Shown here in pieces: positions 37,063 through 47,824 of a stretch of 64,000 nt of DNA; position 1 is the stretch's first letter, and each line of letters begins with the position of its first letter. Made by a program: the position numbers and the translations under genes. Source of the DNA: Bryum argenteum (lineage: Eukaryota; Streptophyta; Bryopsida; Bryales; Bryaceae); NCBI GenBank assembly GCA_037043015.1, contig CM073326.1, positions 11,974,345-12,038,344 on the forward strand, in the 5' to 3' direction. Below the pieces are notes generated by a model. The model was not told the origin of the DNA. It made no database searches and worked only from the letters and a program-made list of their open reading frames with translations.

Positions 37063-37522
37063 CGCTTCGCTTTCGCTTCTTCACGAGCAATGCTGTCTCA
37101 ATGCTATGCTATGCTGCGATTGATTGGAAGCTCCGGACTCTCTTTTTCGTGTAGAGAAAAAACAGAATTGTCGTTCGAGGTATGGCGAAACTATCGGTGA
37201 CCAGGGTCCGGTCCAATTCATCCAAAGTAAGCTAATTTTGGAAGAAAGACTACACTAAATAGGTAGATTAGTGTTAGATACACTGGACATGTTATAAGTT
37301 TTTACTCTCGGTCGATATTTTTACCCTCTACATCCATTAAGATGGGGATCCTTCCACAATATTGGAATCATTGATACTCTTGGTACTTATTATTTTTTAT
37401 CAAAAGTCAAAACTTACACCATTTTCATATCTTATAAAAATCTAGCACTAATCTACCTATTCACTGTAACGGTATGTTGATTATTGTTTGTTGGTTTGTG
37501 GTACGGTATTAGGAGTAGGTAC
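37063..37522. promoter_or_regulatory. Upstream region of the minus-strand membrane protein gene
   Basis: Contains the presumed 5' UTR and promoter of the gene starting at 37062. No clear TATA box is seen within the first 100 bases. Confidence 0.35.
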
Positions 37523-37841
37523 TTAACCCTTAAACGCCCAAGCATGCCCCCACGCAATGATCGGGAAGAACCGATGGCTACTTTATTATCAGCCGATGGA
37601 TTTTTGGCATACTGTCTAGTCCATTCATGAAACCACTAGCTAAAAACCTATGAAAATTACAGATAAATTTCCATTTTGAGTATAAAATGAGGCAATTGCC
37701 GGAAGAGATTTGTGAAAAACCGATTGGGTGTGGGATATGCCGGGTATTAGCCATTAAAAGTCAAAAAACTTCCTGAACCCTCGCCCCATGGGCTTGCTTT
37801 TCCGTGTGTTCTTTTCATAGGGGTTGGGCGTTGAAGGTCAA
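37523..37841 (+). mobile_element. Family B-like element, 319 bp
   Basis: Left end TTAACCCTTAAACGCCCAAG and right end GTTGGGCGTTGAAGGTCAA, partly decayed. The left 30 bases, through AGCATGCCCC, match the 80-bp element at 54056. Confidence 0.65.
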
Positions 37842-37964
37842 CGGTCGATGGCTTAATCCCTGGACACTCTTTAACCTCTAATGGTGAGCAGCCTCAAATA
37901 CAATCAAAACCTTTCAAAAATGCTCTCTTTTGATGCAAGATACAAATTTCTTAATTTTTGACAA

Positions 37965-38640
37965 TCTTTGAAGTATGTAACCGTAGGATCTAGTACCTAA
38001 GTTGTACATGAACATATACACAAAGTCTTAGGTTCAAATTCCTCACCTTTTGTGAGATCATAATGTTCAAATTGAAGAAAAAAAGTTGTTTTCCATGATG
38101 TAGAATGGCAAAGTAAAGTTTTGGGGGTCAAAAGAACCATTTTGTAGAGGAAATTTGACATGAGGCTCTTCAAATTCTTTTTCCTAGAGGAGTAAGGAAT
38201 ATGTTTATGTACTTTAACCCTCGTAGGACTTGTAAAACTCGAAGAAATGCTTGATCTTTCACATGGAGGTATGCTGAAATTTAAATACAAAGGCCCAATT
38301 TCAACAACTAAAATTGCAGGTAAAAAATACTTGGATTGAAAATTCAAACGGTGTGATCATGCCTTACTACCTTATCTACATGTAAAGAAAACAAAACCTC
38401 AAATATTTGGTGAATTAGTGAAGTTTCTACGTTTTTACCAATTTTGGGCAAATAATGAGAATAAATGAGCATATATAGGAGTTTGGGAAATTTTGGGCAT
38501 ATTTCAAATAGTGTTTTCAAACTTTGACATGAATATCTTCTAAAGCATAAGGAATTTTGGAGCATGAGATGAGTCTTCAAATAGCTATGAAAAAAGTCTA
38601 CAACTTGCAAAAGCTTTTAACTTCATGCAACCAAAAAATA
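37965..38640 (-). mobile_element. Family D element, longest copy, minus orientation
   Basis: Aligns inverted with 55590-56250 and with both parts of the interrupted copy at 7200-9050. Read on the minus strand it holds TTATGATCTCACAAAAGGTG, then about 60 bases later AGATCCTACGGTTACATAC. Terminal repeats were not identified. Confidence 0.75.
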
Positions 38641-39029
38641 ATAAACAAGAGGTGACCAAAGTTGAATCAACCCGTGTCACGTGTCAAGCGGTTTCTATTG
38701 GAGGGCATGCAGGTCCATGAGTAATTTGAGAAATCGCCTATTGAGCCCATGTGTCAACGAGCTACTATTAGAAAACTCAATCATGTTCACAAAACACTCA
38801 CCCAAGTTCACAAAACATTGTCGGTTTAAGAATACCTAGAAATCAAAATAAATATCAGACGCTTGAAAGTCTCGATATGAATCCATTGGTAGGGCCCGAG
38901 TCCCACGGAAAGTCAATATCAACTTCACCATTCAAATTTCTCACCTTTCCTCTCATTGGTCCTCCTTTCTTGCCCTTTGCCCTTTGTATTTCTTGAGATT
39001 GTTGAATATGTACTTAAAGTTACTAAAAG

Positions 39030-39545
39030 TTACTGAAAGCTTGTAATTAAAATCATTGAAAATTGAGTTCGTGTAATTATTACAATATTTGATTATTGGG
39101 TGTCAAAGGACTCTTCATATTCTCATTATGATGATATGTGAAAATCATTATAATAAGTGAATAGAGGTCGTACAATTATCGCAATTTTTAATTATTGTCT
39201 TAATAATCGACCCTTCCTATTCACATTGATTTATTATCATATGTGAAAATCAAAATAATGAGGGACGCTTTACATGGGGAGTTAAGCCAAGTATGGGGCC
39301 AATGGAGGCAAACATTCTCTCAATGTGATTGGTTCTTTACTTGTAGTTCAAAAAATGCACCAATCATGTCGGGAGGATTTTATCTCTCTATCGGCCTCAA
39401 AGTACGGATTCACGCCCTATGGAAAGTGTCCTTGAGTGAAAATAGAGGTCGCGTAAATATCATGATATATTTTTTATTGAGTTGCCAAACGACCCTTCAT
39501 ATTCTTATCAACATGATATTTGAAAATCAAAATAACGAGTAAAAA
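39030..39545. repeat. Three diverged direct repeats of about 120-300 bp spacing
   Basis: A segment with AAAATAGAGGTCGCGTAAAT-type start, TTTATTG, GACCCTTCATATTC and ATGATATTTGAAAATCAAAA-type end occurs near 39055-39150, 39160-39260 and 39435-39540. Confidence 0.55.
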
Positions 39546-39885
39546 TTAAAGCCATCTAAATATCACGATTTTTTTTTATTACTTCTTTTCTTTCTCGAGA
39601 TATAGCCTAAAATGTTTCAACAACCCTTCAAATTAAAGTATTATAGTTATAACAACCTCTTAAATAAACAATTCTAAGTCTCACTTTCCATATATCCTAT
39701 ACACTTAACATTTTAAGTTTTTTTCTTGCGACACTTCATCGAGTTGGTGCGACATAAATTCTTAGAATTTAGAAGGAAAACATCTCTTCATAGCCAACTA
39801 AAAGACTCTTCACATTAAACTTAAGGACTTTTTACCATAAACTCGAAGATTCTTTACAAGCAATGGTCAAGCGGCGCATAGGGCT

Positions 39886-39978
39886 GTGGGAGGATAAAAA
39901 TCCTCTCAACAAGATTGGTCCATTTCTTGCAATTTATTAAAGGGACCAATCACAATTAGAGGATTATTGCCCTCCCAC
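39886..39978. repeat. Inverted repeat with paired CCAAT boxes upstream of PLATZ copy 1
   Basis: GTGGGAGGATAAAAATCCTC at left pairs with GTGGGAGGGCAATAATCCTC read from the right. The arms end in ATTGGTCC and GGACCAAT facing each other across a 20-base loop. A decayed version lies upstream of copy 3 (about 49826-49926), keeping the two CCAAT motifs. Confidence 0.7.
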
Positions 39979-40145
39979 AACCTCATACACTTTTCAAACT
40001 TCTCATATAAAGTGTATAAAAAACATCCTTCAAACTAGTATTGCCAAAAGGTTTTATCACCTTTCATAATTTCTAACGTAGAAAAATACCTTGTGAAATC
40101 TAGATGTTCTCCTTTCAAGACTGCAAGGAAGGCTGTATCAACAAC

Positions 40146-40152
40146 TATATAA
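40146..40152 (+). promoter_or_regulatory. TATA box of PLATZ copy 1
   Basis: TATATAA in the context CAACAACTATATAAGGCCAT, 92 bases before the ATG. The same context precedes the other two copies. Confidence 0.75.
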
Positions 40153-40243
40153 GGCCATCCTTCACTTATCATTCTCCGCATTCAAGTTGTGGGCGCCAAG
40201 GTTGGGCACTCTCTTTGCTCTTGTAGAACTCTTACTAGGCGTC

Positions 40244-40840
40244 ATGGCCGCACCTAGTCATGATTTGGTAGGAGCTGTACAACTGCATGTACCCATCACA
40301 GACGAAGTTAGGGCAATATGGGAGGCTTTCATTGGGGCAGATTATCGTAGAGACACGTCTGTGGCTTGCATCTTCCAATGCGATGAGAGGAAGTGCAAGC
40401 GATTCTTTTGTGTTGAATGCAGGGTTGGTGGGTTGTGTAAGAAGATGTTCGAGGGAGTTGACGCTCCTCACAGCGGCCATCACAAATTGCAAGTATTCAA
40501 AACTAGCGGTTTCAATTCAGTAAGGAAGACGGATTTGCCGGAGTTTCTCAATCTTCACGAAGTAGCGGAGTACAAATCAAACGAGGAGAAGGTGTGTTAC
40601 TTGCGAAAGAGGGAAGCGACAACATCAGGGCATCGAATTCAGTGTGCAGGTTGCCACAATCACGTCTCTAATGCGAAGAATCTTGAACAAAGGCAACACA
40701 ATGTGCTTTTTGCTAACGCTTGCTCGAATGAGTGTTTACTGGATTATGATCTCCAATGTAGAGTGCTGCATCCTCCGACCCTTTGGGGGTTTCCTCATTG
40801 CAGGAAGCAACCCCACCCCACCCGAAGTCCTTTCTTCTGA
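40244..40840 (+). CDS. PLATZ-like zinc-binding protein, copy 1, 198 aa
   Basis: PLATZ proteins are plant-specific zinc-dependent DNA-binding regulators, generally repressive at A/T-rich DNA. Visible here: C42-x3-C46, then FFCVEC (C56, C59), GLCKKM (C65), a histidine cluster H76/H79/H80 followed by KLQVFKTSGFNSVRKTDLPE, matching the family's HxxLQVRRYVYxDVVRLxDL stretch; then KVCYLRKR, CAGC (C134, C137) and C160-x3-C164. It is divergent: the usual second Cys of the SxCxxC pair is Met68, and C-x2-H has become C-x3-C. Translation starts at the ATG at 40244 (MAAPSHD); the frame is open upstream but has no ATG. A TATA box lies 92 bases upstream. After the stop a donor (40859) and acceptor (ending 40979) suggest a 3' UTR intron or alternative 3' exon. 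The gene heads a tandem trio. Role inferred from family only. Confidence 0.8.
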   Translation: MAAPSHDLVGAVQLHVPITDEVRAIWEAFIGADYRRDTSVACIFQCDERKCKRFFCVECRVGGLCKKMFEGVDAPHSGHHKLQVFKTSGFNSVRKTDLPEFLNLHEVAEYKSNEEKVCYLRKREATTSGHRIQCAGCHNHVSNAKNLEQRQHNVLFANACSNECLLDYDLQCRVLHPPTLWGFPHCRKQPHPTRSPFF

Positions 40841-42959
40841 ATCTCCTATTGTTTACATGTGAGTACGATTTGTCATTCGTTTCTTTTAACATTTTATCTT
40901 TTTATCTTCCACTATCTAAGAGCATATTGTATAAATTCTTTGGTTCTAAATTTCAACGTTTGTGTGTTTCCTTTTGTAGGTCATGACTGCGTGGGGACTT
41001 TATGATGCAAAACTACTTCATTCAATGTTGGCATTGCTTGGTTGTCAACACGTCAAGGCGGCGAGATTAGGAACAGCATGAAGCATTGATTATAGTGTTG
41101 CTAGATTGTACATAGAAGATGATAGTACAAATGCGTGTGGCAGCTTTGTGTAAGGATATTATTGATATTCCCATGGAATTGATGGAAGTCCTTGGCTTTT
41201 ATGACCTTACAATAGTATTCACACTTCTAGAACTCGGATTGTTTGCAATTCTATGTATGATGCTATGTGAGTGATGGGAATGTTTATAGACGGTTATGTA
41301 TGAACGTGACTTGATTATAGATGGTTATGTATGAAACTTATTAAGGATATTTAAGAACGCAACATTTGATTCCTTAATCTTCAGATAGTGATGAAGGGAT
41401 GACATTTGCCATATTACAAATTTCCTTTGGAGACTTTGGGTCCAGCCAAATGAGCCAATAGGTCCAATTGAAGAGCAATGCAGGAGCTCCAATGAGGTGC
41501 TTGAGCATACTACCGCATACAAAGTGAGAATCCACTCCATATTCACAACTTTAACATACCAAATTTGTACGAAGCACATCAACAACATTTGCAATTATTG
41601 CTCTCTTCACATCAACATCAACATTTTGGTCTACAATCATTCGTATATGCACTTGCTCATAGTATGTGATCTAGGAAACCAATTCTCAACTCATGTATGT
41701 TCAAATCATAGACTTGCGAAACCTTTTCAAAGTTTGTTGATGTTGATGGGTAACAAGCTAACTCGTATGTAATAAGATTCATTCCATCAAGGAGCAATGT
41801 TAATATCCCGACGTTTACATGTCCACACAAGCTCCCAAGCTAATAAATTGGGGGTGGGGGTGACAAGATACATCTGTTCTCGTGTGTTTCAAATGAGAAT
41901 GTCCAAAAAGCATTTAGTTTCTTAACAAGATGTGCCACGCGGCCCACACTACCATTACCTTAGGGTGGTTGAAGGACAATAATTATAGTTGTACTTACAT
42001 ACACGGTACTTTTATCATCAAGCATCCGCAATAGATCAAAGAAATTAATCGAAGATGAATTTTTAAATACTCCACAATTGTGTAGGATATGAGTAATGGA
42101 TACAACAAATTAACTCTTGGAGTTCAATTCCGAAAAATTAATTGCTACTTCTTTTACACTCTTTTTAATAACATCGATATCGTGATAGAATTAAGAGGTA
42201 TACCAAAGGAGAAAAAACAGTTACTTGGTTTACTTACTTCCAAATGTCTTGAGATATCTCAAAAATGAACTTTTGGTTGCGATATATCACTTTTTGTTGG
42301 ACTTTTTGTTGAAAGCTCTAGAAAGCAAATCTTTCTGTCACATCGTTGGTGTTCCCCTCTAAAAGTACTAGTATTTAGACAATTGAATAATAGTTTTTAC
42401 AAACACCACCTTCACTTCAATGCTCTACGGTTGGAGTTACATTCTTTCACGCATCTTCAATTGATTATTAAGGATTTTGTGGATGAGCTTCACACTTGTT
42501 GGGCATTTTTGCATCCGATAGCAGAAAATGTAGCTTCTTGAATATAAGAACCCAAGAGTGTCAATACACATATCGATTATAAACTCACATTGTAGATGAT
42601 GTAGTATATGTGTTGAGCACTCAAGGTCTAAAGTGAGATAATGTGCATGAACCATGGATGAATTAATGTACCCCCTTGTGCATCTTTGTACACCCATTAA
42701 TAGTGTATCTTTCTGCCCCATTGATGCATTGAAAATGATGAAGGGTAAAAACAAAAACGGGGTTTTACATGCTCTGCCCAATCCACCAACGGATCCCACA
42801 CCAAGACCTACTTCTCTCCAAGCAAAGGATGAACATGGCTCATCGGTTTTTCCGACGCCGTAACCTCCTCTCATAAATAAACCTTTGGAGTTTGTGAGGC
42901 CCCTTTGTGAAATGATCCTGAAGTATTGTAGTTTCATATAGGCTCAGAGGAAATTCCCT
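40841..42959. other. Downstream of PLATZ copy 1: 3' region, then unique spacer
   Basis: Bases 40841-41290 have counterparts after copies 2 and 3 (GTGGGGACTT, CTTCATTCAATG, ATGGAATTGATGGAAGTCCT) and are probably transcribed. From about 41300 the sequence has no counterpart after the other copies. The minus-strand ORF at 42437-42937 (166 codons) has no recognisable family. Confidence 0.5.
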
Positions 42960-43027
42960 GTGATAAATCACACTCCAAACCCTAGTCGACCGTACGTGAC
43001 TACCCACGTGGCAAGAGAGTGCCTACC

Positions 43028-43444
43028 ATGTCCCAATCTGCTCATGGTTTTATTTCTAGGAGGGGGTTTACGCTGGGTGAGGCCACATCGTCGCACTCCC
43101 GGCTGCTTGTGTCCCTCCCTCGTCGGGCTCCCGCCCTCCTCGGGTCGGGTCGCTCACATGTCGCAAATCCCTCCAATGTCGCGAGTCCCTCCAATGTCGC
43201 GAGTCCCTCCAATGTCGCGAGTCCCTCCAATGTCGCGAGTCCCTCCAATGTCGCGAGTCCCTCCAATGTCGCGAGTCCCTCCAATTTTGCGAGTCCCTCC
43301 AATGTCGCGAGTCCCTCCAATTGGGGCCTCCCCTTTACTTTAAAACCGGCACGACATGGAAGAAAATTGGTGGTGATTGTATCAGAAAAACGAACAACCT
43401 CTTCGCAAGCAGAGGGAATCTGTGGACATACTTCAACAGCATGA
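43028..43444 (+). CDS. Low-confidence ORF with hexapeptide repeats from an 18-bp minisatellite
   Basis: From ATG 43028 an open frame begins MSQSAHGFISRRGFTLGEAT, then gives about nine copies of a SPSNVA-type hexapeptide across the minisatellite at 43159-43320, then a basic C-terminal part. Because the 18-bp unit is a multiple of three and lacks stops, other frames also stay open (plus frame from 42960, repeating RVPPMS; minus frame 43479-43042, repeating LEGLAT). No family is recognised. It could be non-coding. Confidence 0.2.
   Translation: MSQSAHGFISRRGFTLGEATSSHSRLLVSLPRRAPALLGSGRSHVANPSNVASPSNVASPSNVASPSNVASPSNVASPSNVASPSNFASPSNVASPSNWGLPFTLKPARHGRKLVVIVSEKRTTSSQAEGICGHTSTA
43159..43320. 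repeat. 18-bp minisatellite, nine units
   Basis: Unit GTCCCTCCAATGTCGCGA (in rotation) repeated nine times over exactly 162 bases. The first unit has AAATCCC in place of GAGTCCC and one later unit has TTTT for TGTC. Its GC content contrasts with the surrounding AT-rich DNA. Confidence 0.95.
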
Positions 43445-43651
43445 AGAGCACCCGATCTCAGTCTTCCGGAATCATACAATACCTAATACACTACCTAATG
43501 ACATGCATGAGGTAGTTTTGATCTTCCACCGTTTCGAACTAAAATTTGAGCCCACATACAAGCTGAATATAAGAAGATGCATGTCTTACAAGAGATAATG
43601 CATGCAAACAGAACATGAGATTGACAAGTGCGATCAACAATTTCTTCATTC

Positions 43652-43837
43652 TCAGGGCGTAAGATTCTTCTCAAGCAAGCCATCAACAATACCTAAAATG
43701 ATGTACCGGCCACTCCCATTCCAGAGCGATGCGATGGCGAGAGCAAGCTTAGTATTGGGCACTTTCAAGGGCTTCATGGTGGGAATTTTAAGTTCCCGAT
43801 TATCCGACGTAGTATAAACCATAGTGAACTCGCGCAC
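43652..43837 (-). other. Possible exon remnant
   Basis: The minus frame reads REFTMVYTTSDNRELKIPTM, then KPLKVPNTKLALAIASLWNG, with protein-like composition and GC content above its neighbours. No ATG start, no recognised family, no clear flanking exons. It may be a decayed gene piece or chance. Confidence 0.25.
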
Positions 43838-44706
43838 AATTCTAAGAGAATTCTCGGATATGAGACCAGGGAGTGTAGCACTTCAACAAGCAGTTAAACC
43901 CTTAGACTGTAGTGCGTAGGGACATTAATGAGCCCAACCATCATGTTGTGGCTGCGTACTTGTTTGTCCACCACTCTGTTTTCATTACAGTAATCATCCC
44001 TTATATAAAGGTCCAAGCTACCTTGGCTTTTCTTCTTCTTGATTAATTGAGTTTTGCTCCCAACACGCACCTTGCAAGTGCTTGGATTGAGCTTCCACTT
44101 GCCATCACCGCCCCACTCCATACTCCTTCAAATAAGAACCTCCCTCGATTAGCACCTCAACCTAATTGGCTAACGACCACAATTACCCCTTTTGCGAGTC
44201 GCATCAACGGTTTTTTTTTACCAAACCATACTCCCTCACTCCCTCATTAGACTCCATTTACTAATTATTACTGATGGCAAGCAAGTAATTTCACCGTATA
44301 GTATGAACAACTTAATATGTGAACTTATATACTTTAAGTTCTATGAAACTTATGGCGTGTATAAAGACCTAATGAAGATCCAACAACATTCCACAAGTGA
44401 AGATCTCACGACATTTGTCGGTAGAGAAGGTTTTCAATGGAGGTAAGGATGTGGATACCTTACCATGAATAGAACCGCATTTGTGCTTACATGATACTAT
44501 TCCAAGCAAGACTTTGTTACATCATAACGTGCATCAATGTCATACCGTACATGTATGGCCATTTTTGCAGAAATTAAGTCCTATTTTTAAGTGCTAAAAT
44601 TCCAAGATTGTTTAAAAATAGAAAAAAACATATTTACATTCTAAAAAAGCAAAATTGCAAGAAAAATAGGTTTGACAAATTTAAACCACGATCTAAAGTA
44701 TTCATT

Positions 44707-44892
44707 CATTAGTGCAGAGATGGCCATGCGGGTACGGTAATCTATGTTATTACACTTCTTTAGAATATCATTTTTTTTTTGTATAATATCACTCATAGCC
44801 CATAACATCATCTCCAAATTCTATAATATCACATGGTTTTTGAACGGCACTTCAGAAAATTGAGGCATGCCATTTTAGAAAATAGAAGCATC
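44707..44892. repeat. Family E fragment adjoining a family B copy (unit 1)
   Basis: TTAGTGCAGAGATGGCCATG, several TAATATCAC-type words and TGCCATTTTAGAAAATAG. The same fragment, in the same junction with family B, lies at 47628-47824 and 52374-52550. Confidence 0.7.
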
Positions 44893-45650
44893 TTGACCCC
44901 TAAACGTCTCTAGTGTCAACAAACAATATATTGGATGAAGGGCAGAAACTTTGAAGAGCCATAACTTCCTCGTCTCCCCTTCATTTTGGACAAAATCACT
45001 TGAGTTGGATCACAAATCAAGTCTCGCTTGGGTCGTAAAAATTGCAAGCCCTTAGGATGATGTATGAACAAATGGCATGCATTTCACTGAAGGCAACTTT
45101 TGTTTTTGGGTTCTCAAACATTTGGCATGTTTTAATATTGCAAACCAAGAATGTGAGATCAATTTTTTCTTTTTTAGTAGAACTTCTTTCACATGAGAGT
45201 AATCATTAGATGCATCTCAACAACTTTGTAGTTGGAAATTTTATGATCCGGATAACTTTGGTATTGGATTTGCTATGATGTTTCTACTATGAAATAGGTG
45301 AAAAAATGGATGATTTTTGAGGAGATATATTTCCTTCATTCGCAATTAGATGTCAACTTTATTTTCCTCTTGTGGATTTAATTTATAGTCTAGTATTAGT
45401 GGTATAAACCTTGATCCAGTCGAAGATGTATTGAAAATAAGGCATGAATTTGAGTGCAAGGGGTTTATTTTTTAACAATTTTTCTTTGTAAAATGTTTGG
45501 CAATTATCACCATTACTATCTGAGCCAAGATATTTTTCGATAATTTTTTTTGGTATAATAGAGTCTTTGAGATGAAGATGACTACTTTTTAGTTGGTGAT
45601 TTATTAATTGCAAATTTTATGTTGGTAGTATTTTCACTTCATTGATAGAG
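44893..45650 (-). mobile_element. Family B copy, unit 1, minus orientation, far end lost
   Basis: Begins TTGACCCCTAAACGTCTCTA (TTAA mutated to TTGA). It matches 47825-48900 over most of its length and provides the uninterrupted site at 45429-45430 for the element inserted at 48363. Confidence 0.7.
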
Positions 45651-45979
45651 AAGTTGTTAAATATGGAGCTAGATGTATTGTTTGTGCTTTTTCCAAGAAC
45701 TTTATTTCCAATTTTAGATTAAGTTGTACACTAATTTTGGGAATTTATTAATATTTTGCAACACTTATATTTCAATGAAGATAAAGGTTAGTAATTCCTA
45801 AGAGCTCAATATGGTATAGTATGTGCAATGGTAGGCGTACATTAAGGTAGTAGGAGCATGCATAATTGAAGATGGAATTTGCAATATTTTTTAGTCAAAT
45901 ATTGATTAAGTGAAGCAACGTTCTCAAACTTGCTCCTACAATGTTATCAACAAAACAAGCAATATTCTTATTGTGAAAA

Positions 45980-46369
45980 AACCTTGATTTTCTTGAAATG
46001 GCGTTACTCCACTGAAATGGCGTTTTGGGTGAAAAATACAATCAAATAACATATTTTGACAAAAAATTCTTAACGCCCATTCAAAAGAGCAATGTTTTTA
46101 GAAATGAAATTCACAATAATTTAACAAGTTTTCAAATGTCAAAAACCATCAAAATGTGTACTGATAGGAAATTTTGGTGAAATTATGGAGGACATGTGCC
46201 ATTTTACATACATAAATATTTTTGAATTAGAGTTCAAAAATATGCTTATCATATGGCATGTTCTAGAATGGTGGCCAAAACGACACGTTTGAGAATGCAA
46301 GCCAAAGTGGCATATCAAGCTTTTGGCAAAATGACACACGAAAAACGTCATTTTAAGAGAATTGAGGTT
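45980..46369. mobile_element. Family E element, diverged copy, about 390 bp
   Basis: AACCTTGATTTTCTTGAAAT at left; the right end inverted reads AACCTCAATTCTCTTAAAAT. Same layout as 498-890. Confidence 0.6.
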
Positions 46370-46490
46370 ATAAGCAATGCTTGATAAATTTTCAAAGATT
46401 TGAGGTTGAAAACGGCTCTAGAGCAAGCATGGTGCTCAAGTCATTACTTCACTTGAGCAATACTTATGAAAAAACGTTCTGAAAATATTA

Positions 46491-46562
46491 TTGAGGAACA
46501 TTTCTCCCAAGAATTGTTGGACTGGTTTGAGGAACATTTCTCCCAAGAATTGTTGGACTAGT
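46491..46562. repeat. 36-bp tandem duplication upstream of PLATZ copy 2
   Basis: TTGAGGAACATTTCTCCCAA and the following 16 bases occur twice back to back, with one base difference. A single copy of the motif lies at about 49631-49665, before copy 3. Confidence 0.85.
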
Positions 46563-46669
46563 TTTTCAAAAGGTTTTATCATTTGTTGTAATTTCCAACG
46601 TGGAAAAGTATATTGTCAAATCAATTCATTCTCCTTTCAAGACTAAGAGAAAAAGGTTGTATCAACAAC

Positions 46670-46676
46670 TATATAA
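46670..46676 (+). promoter_or_regulatory. TATA box retained before PLATZ pseudogene (copy 2)
   Basis: TATATAA in the same context as copy 1 (CAACAACTATATAAGGCCAT). Confidence 0.65.
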
Positions 46677-46767
46677 GGCCATCCTTCACTTATCATTCTC
46701 CGCATTCAAGTTTTCCGCGCCAAGGTTGGGCACTCTCTCTGCTCTTGTAGAACTCTCACTAGGGGTC

Positions 46768-47145
46768 AAGGCATTGTTGGAGGCTTTCATTGGAGCAGAC
46801 TATCGTAGAGACCCCTCTGTTGCTTGCATCTTCCAATGCGACGAGAAGAAGTGCAAGCGATACTTTTGTGTTGAATGTAGGGTTGGTGGGTTGTATAAGA
46901 AGATGTTCAAGGGAGCTAACACTCCTCACAACGACCATCACAAATTGCAAGTATTCAGAACTAGCGGTTTTGATTCAGTAAGAAAAAAGGATCTATTGGA
47001 GTTTCTTAATCTTCACAAAGTAGCGGAGTACAAATCAAACGACGAGAAGATGTGTTACTTGCGAAGGAGGGAAGCGACAACATCAGGGCATTGGATTCAG
47101 TGTGCAGGTTACCACAATCACGTGTCTAATGCAAAGAATCTTTAA
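46768..47145 (+). pseudogene. PLATZ-like copy 2, broken
   Basis: Aligns with copy 1 from its start codon, but that codon is AAG (46768-46770). A 66-bp in-frame deletion follows immediately, removing 22 codons before the EAFIGADYRR segment. The frame then runs to an early TAA at 47143 where copy 1 reads on through LEQRQHNVLF. Two conserved cysteines are lost (GLCKKM to GLYKKM, CAGC to CAGY). The open frame upstream to 46600 has no ATG. Similarity continues beyond the stop (CTTTTTGCTAACGCTTGCT), so the 3' part is also present but untranslated. Promoter and TATA box persist, so it may still be transcribed. Confidence 0.8.
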
Positions 47146-47627
47146 CGAAGGCAAAACAATGTGCTTTTTGCTAACGCTTGCTTGATTGAGTGTCTATTGG
47201 ATTACGATCTCCAATGTATAGTGCCGCAGTTTTCTCATTGCAGGAAGTAGCCCCACCCCACCCGAAGTCCTCTGTTCTGTTCTCCTAATCATGTACCTAT
47301 GAGTACGATCTGTCATTTGTTTCTTTTAACATTTCATCTTTTTCTTCCACTGTCTAAGAGCATGTTGTATAGCTTCTTTGGTTGTAATTGTTAATTTTTG
47401 TTTGTTTCCCTTCAAAGATCATGGCTCCGTGGGGACTTCACGGTGCAAAACCACTTTATTCAATGTTGGCATTGCTTGGTTGTGAAGGCGAGATTAGGAA
47501 CGACATGAAACATTGATTGTAGTGTTGCTAAAAATGTACATGGAAGATGATAGTACAAAGCTAAGTAGCGAGCAAAATAGGTTTGACGAATTCAAAGCAC
47601 AAAATATATCAATTTATAAAACCATAG

Positions 47628-47824
47628 TGCAGAAATGGCCATGCGGGTACGTTACTCTATAATAATAAAGTTATTGTAATATTACTCTTTTTTGTAACAT
47701 CACTCATATCCCGTAATATCATTTCAATATTCTAAAATATCATCTCAAATTTCTACAATATCACATGGTTTTTGAACACCAGTTGAGAAAATTGAGGAAT
47801 GCCATTTTAGAAAATAGTAGCATT
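47628..47824. repeat. Family E fragment, unit 2
   Basis: CATAGTGCAGAAATGGCCAT and TAATATCA-type words, ending at the family B junction exactly as in unit 1. Confidence 0.7.

Noticed and set aside
40187..40243. Upstream extension of the PLATZ frame (also 50137-50193 and 46600-46767)
   Set aside because: The open frame upstream has no ATG in any copy; it begins at TTG or GTG, which plant nuclear genes rarely use, and it starts inside the expected 5' UTR just after the TATA box.
42437..42937. 166-codon minus ORF
   Set aside because: No domain, no splice support, no counterpart in the duplicated units; probably chance.
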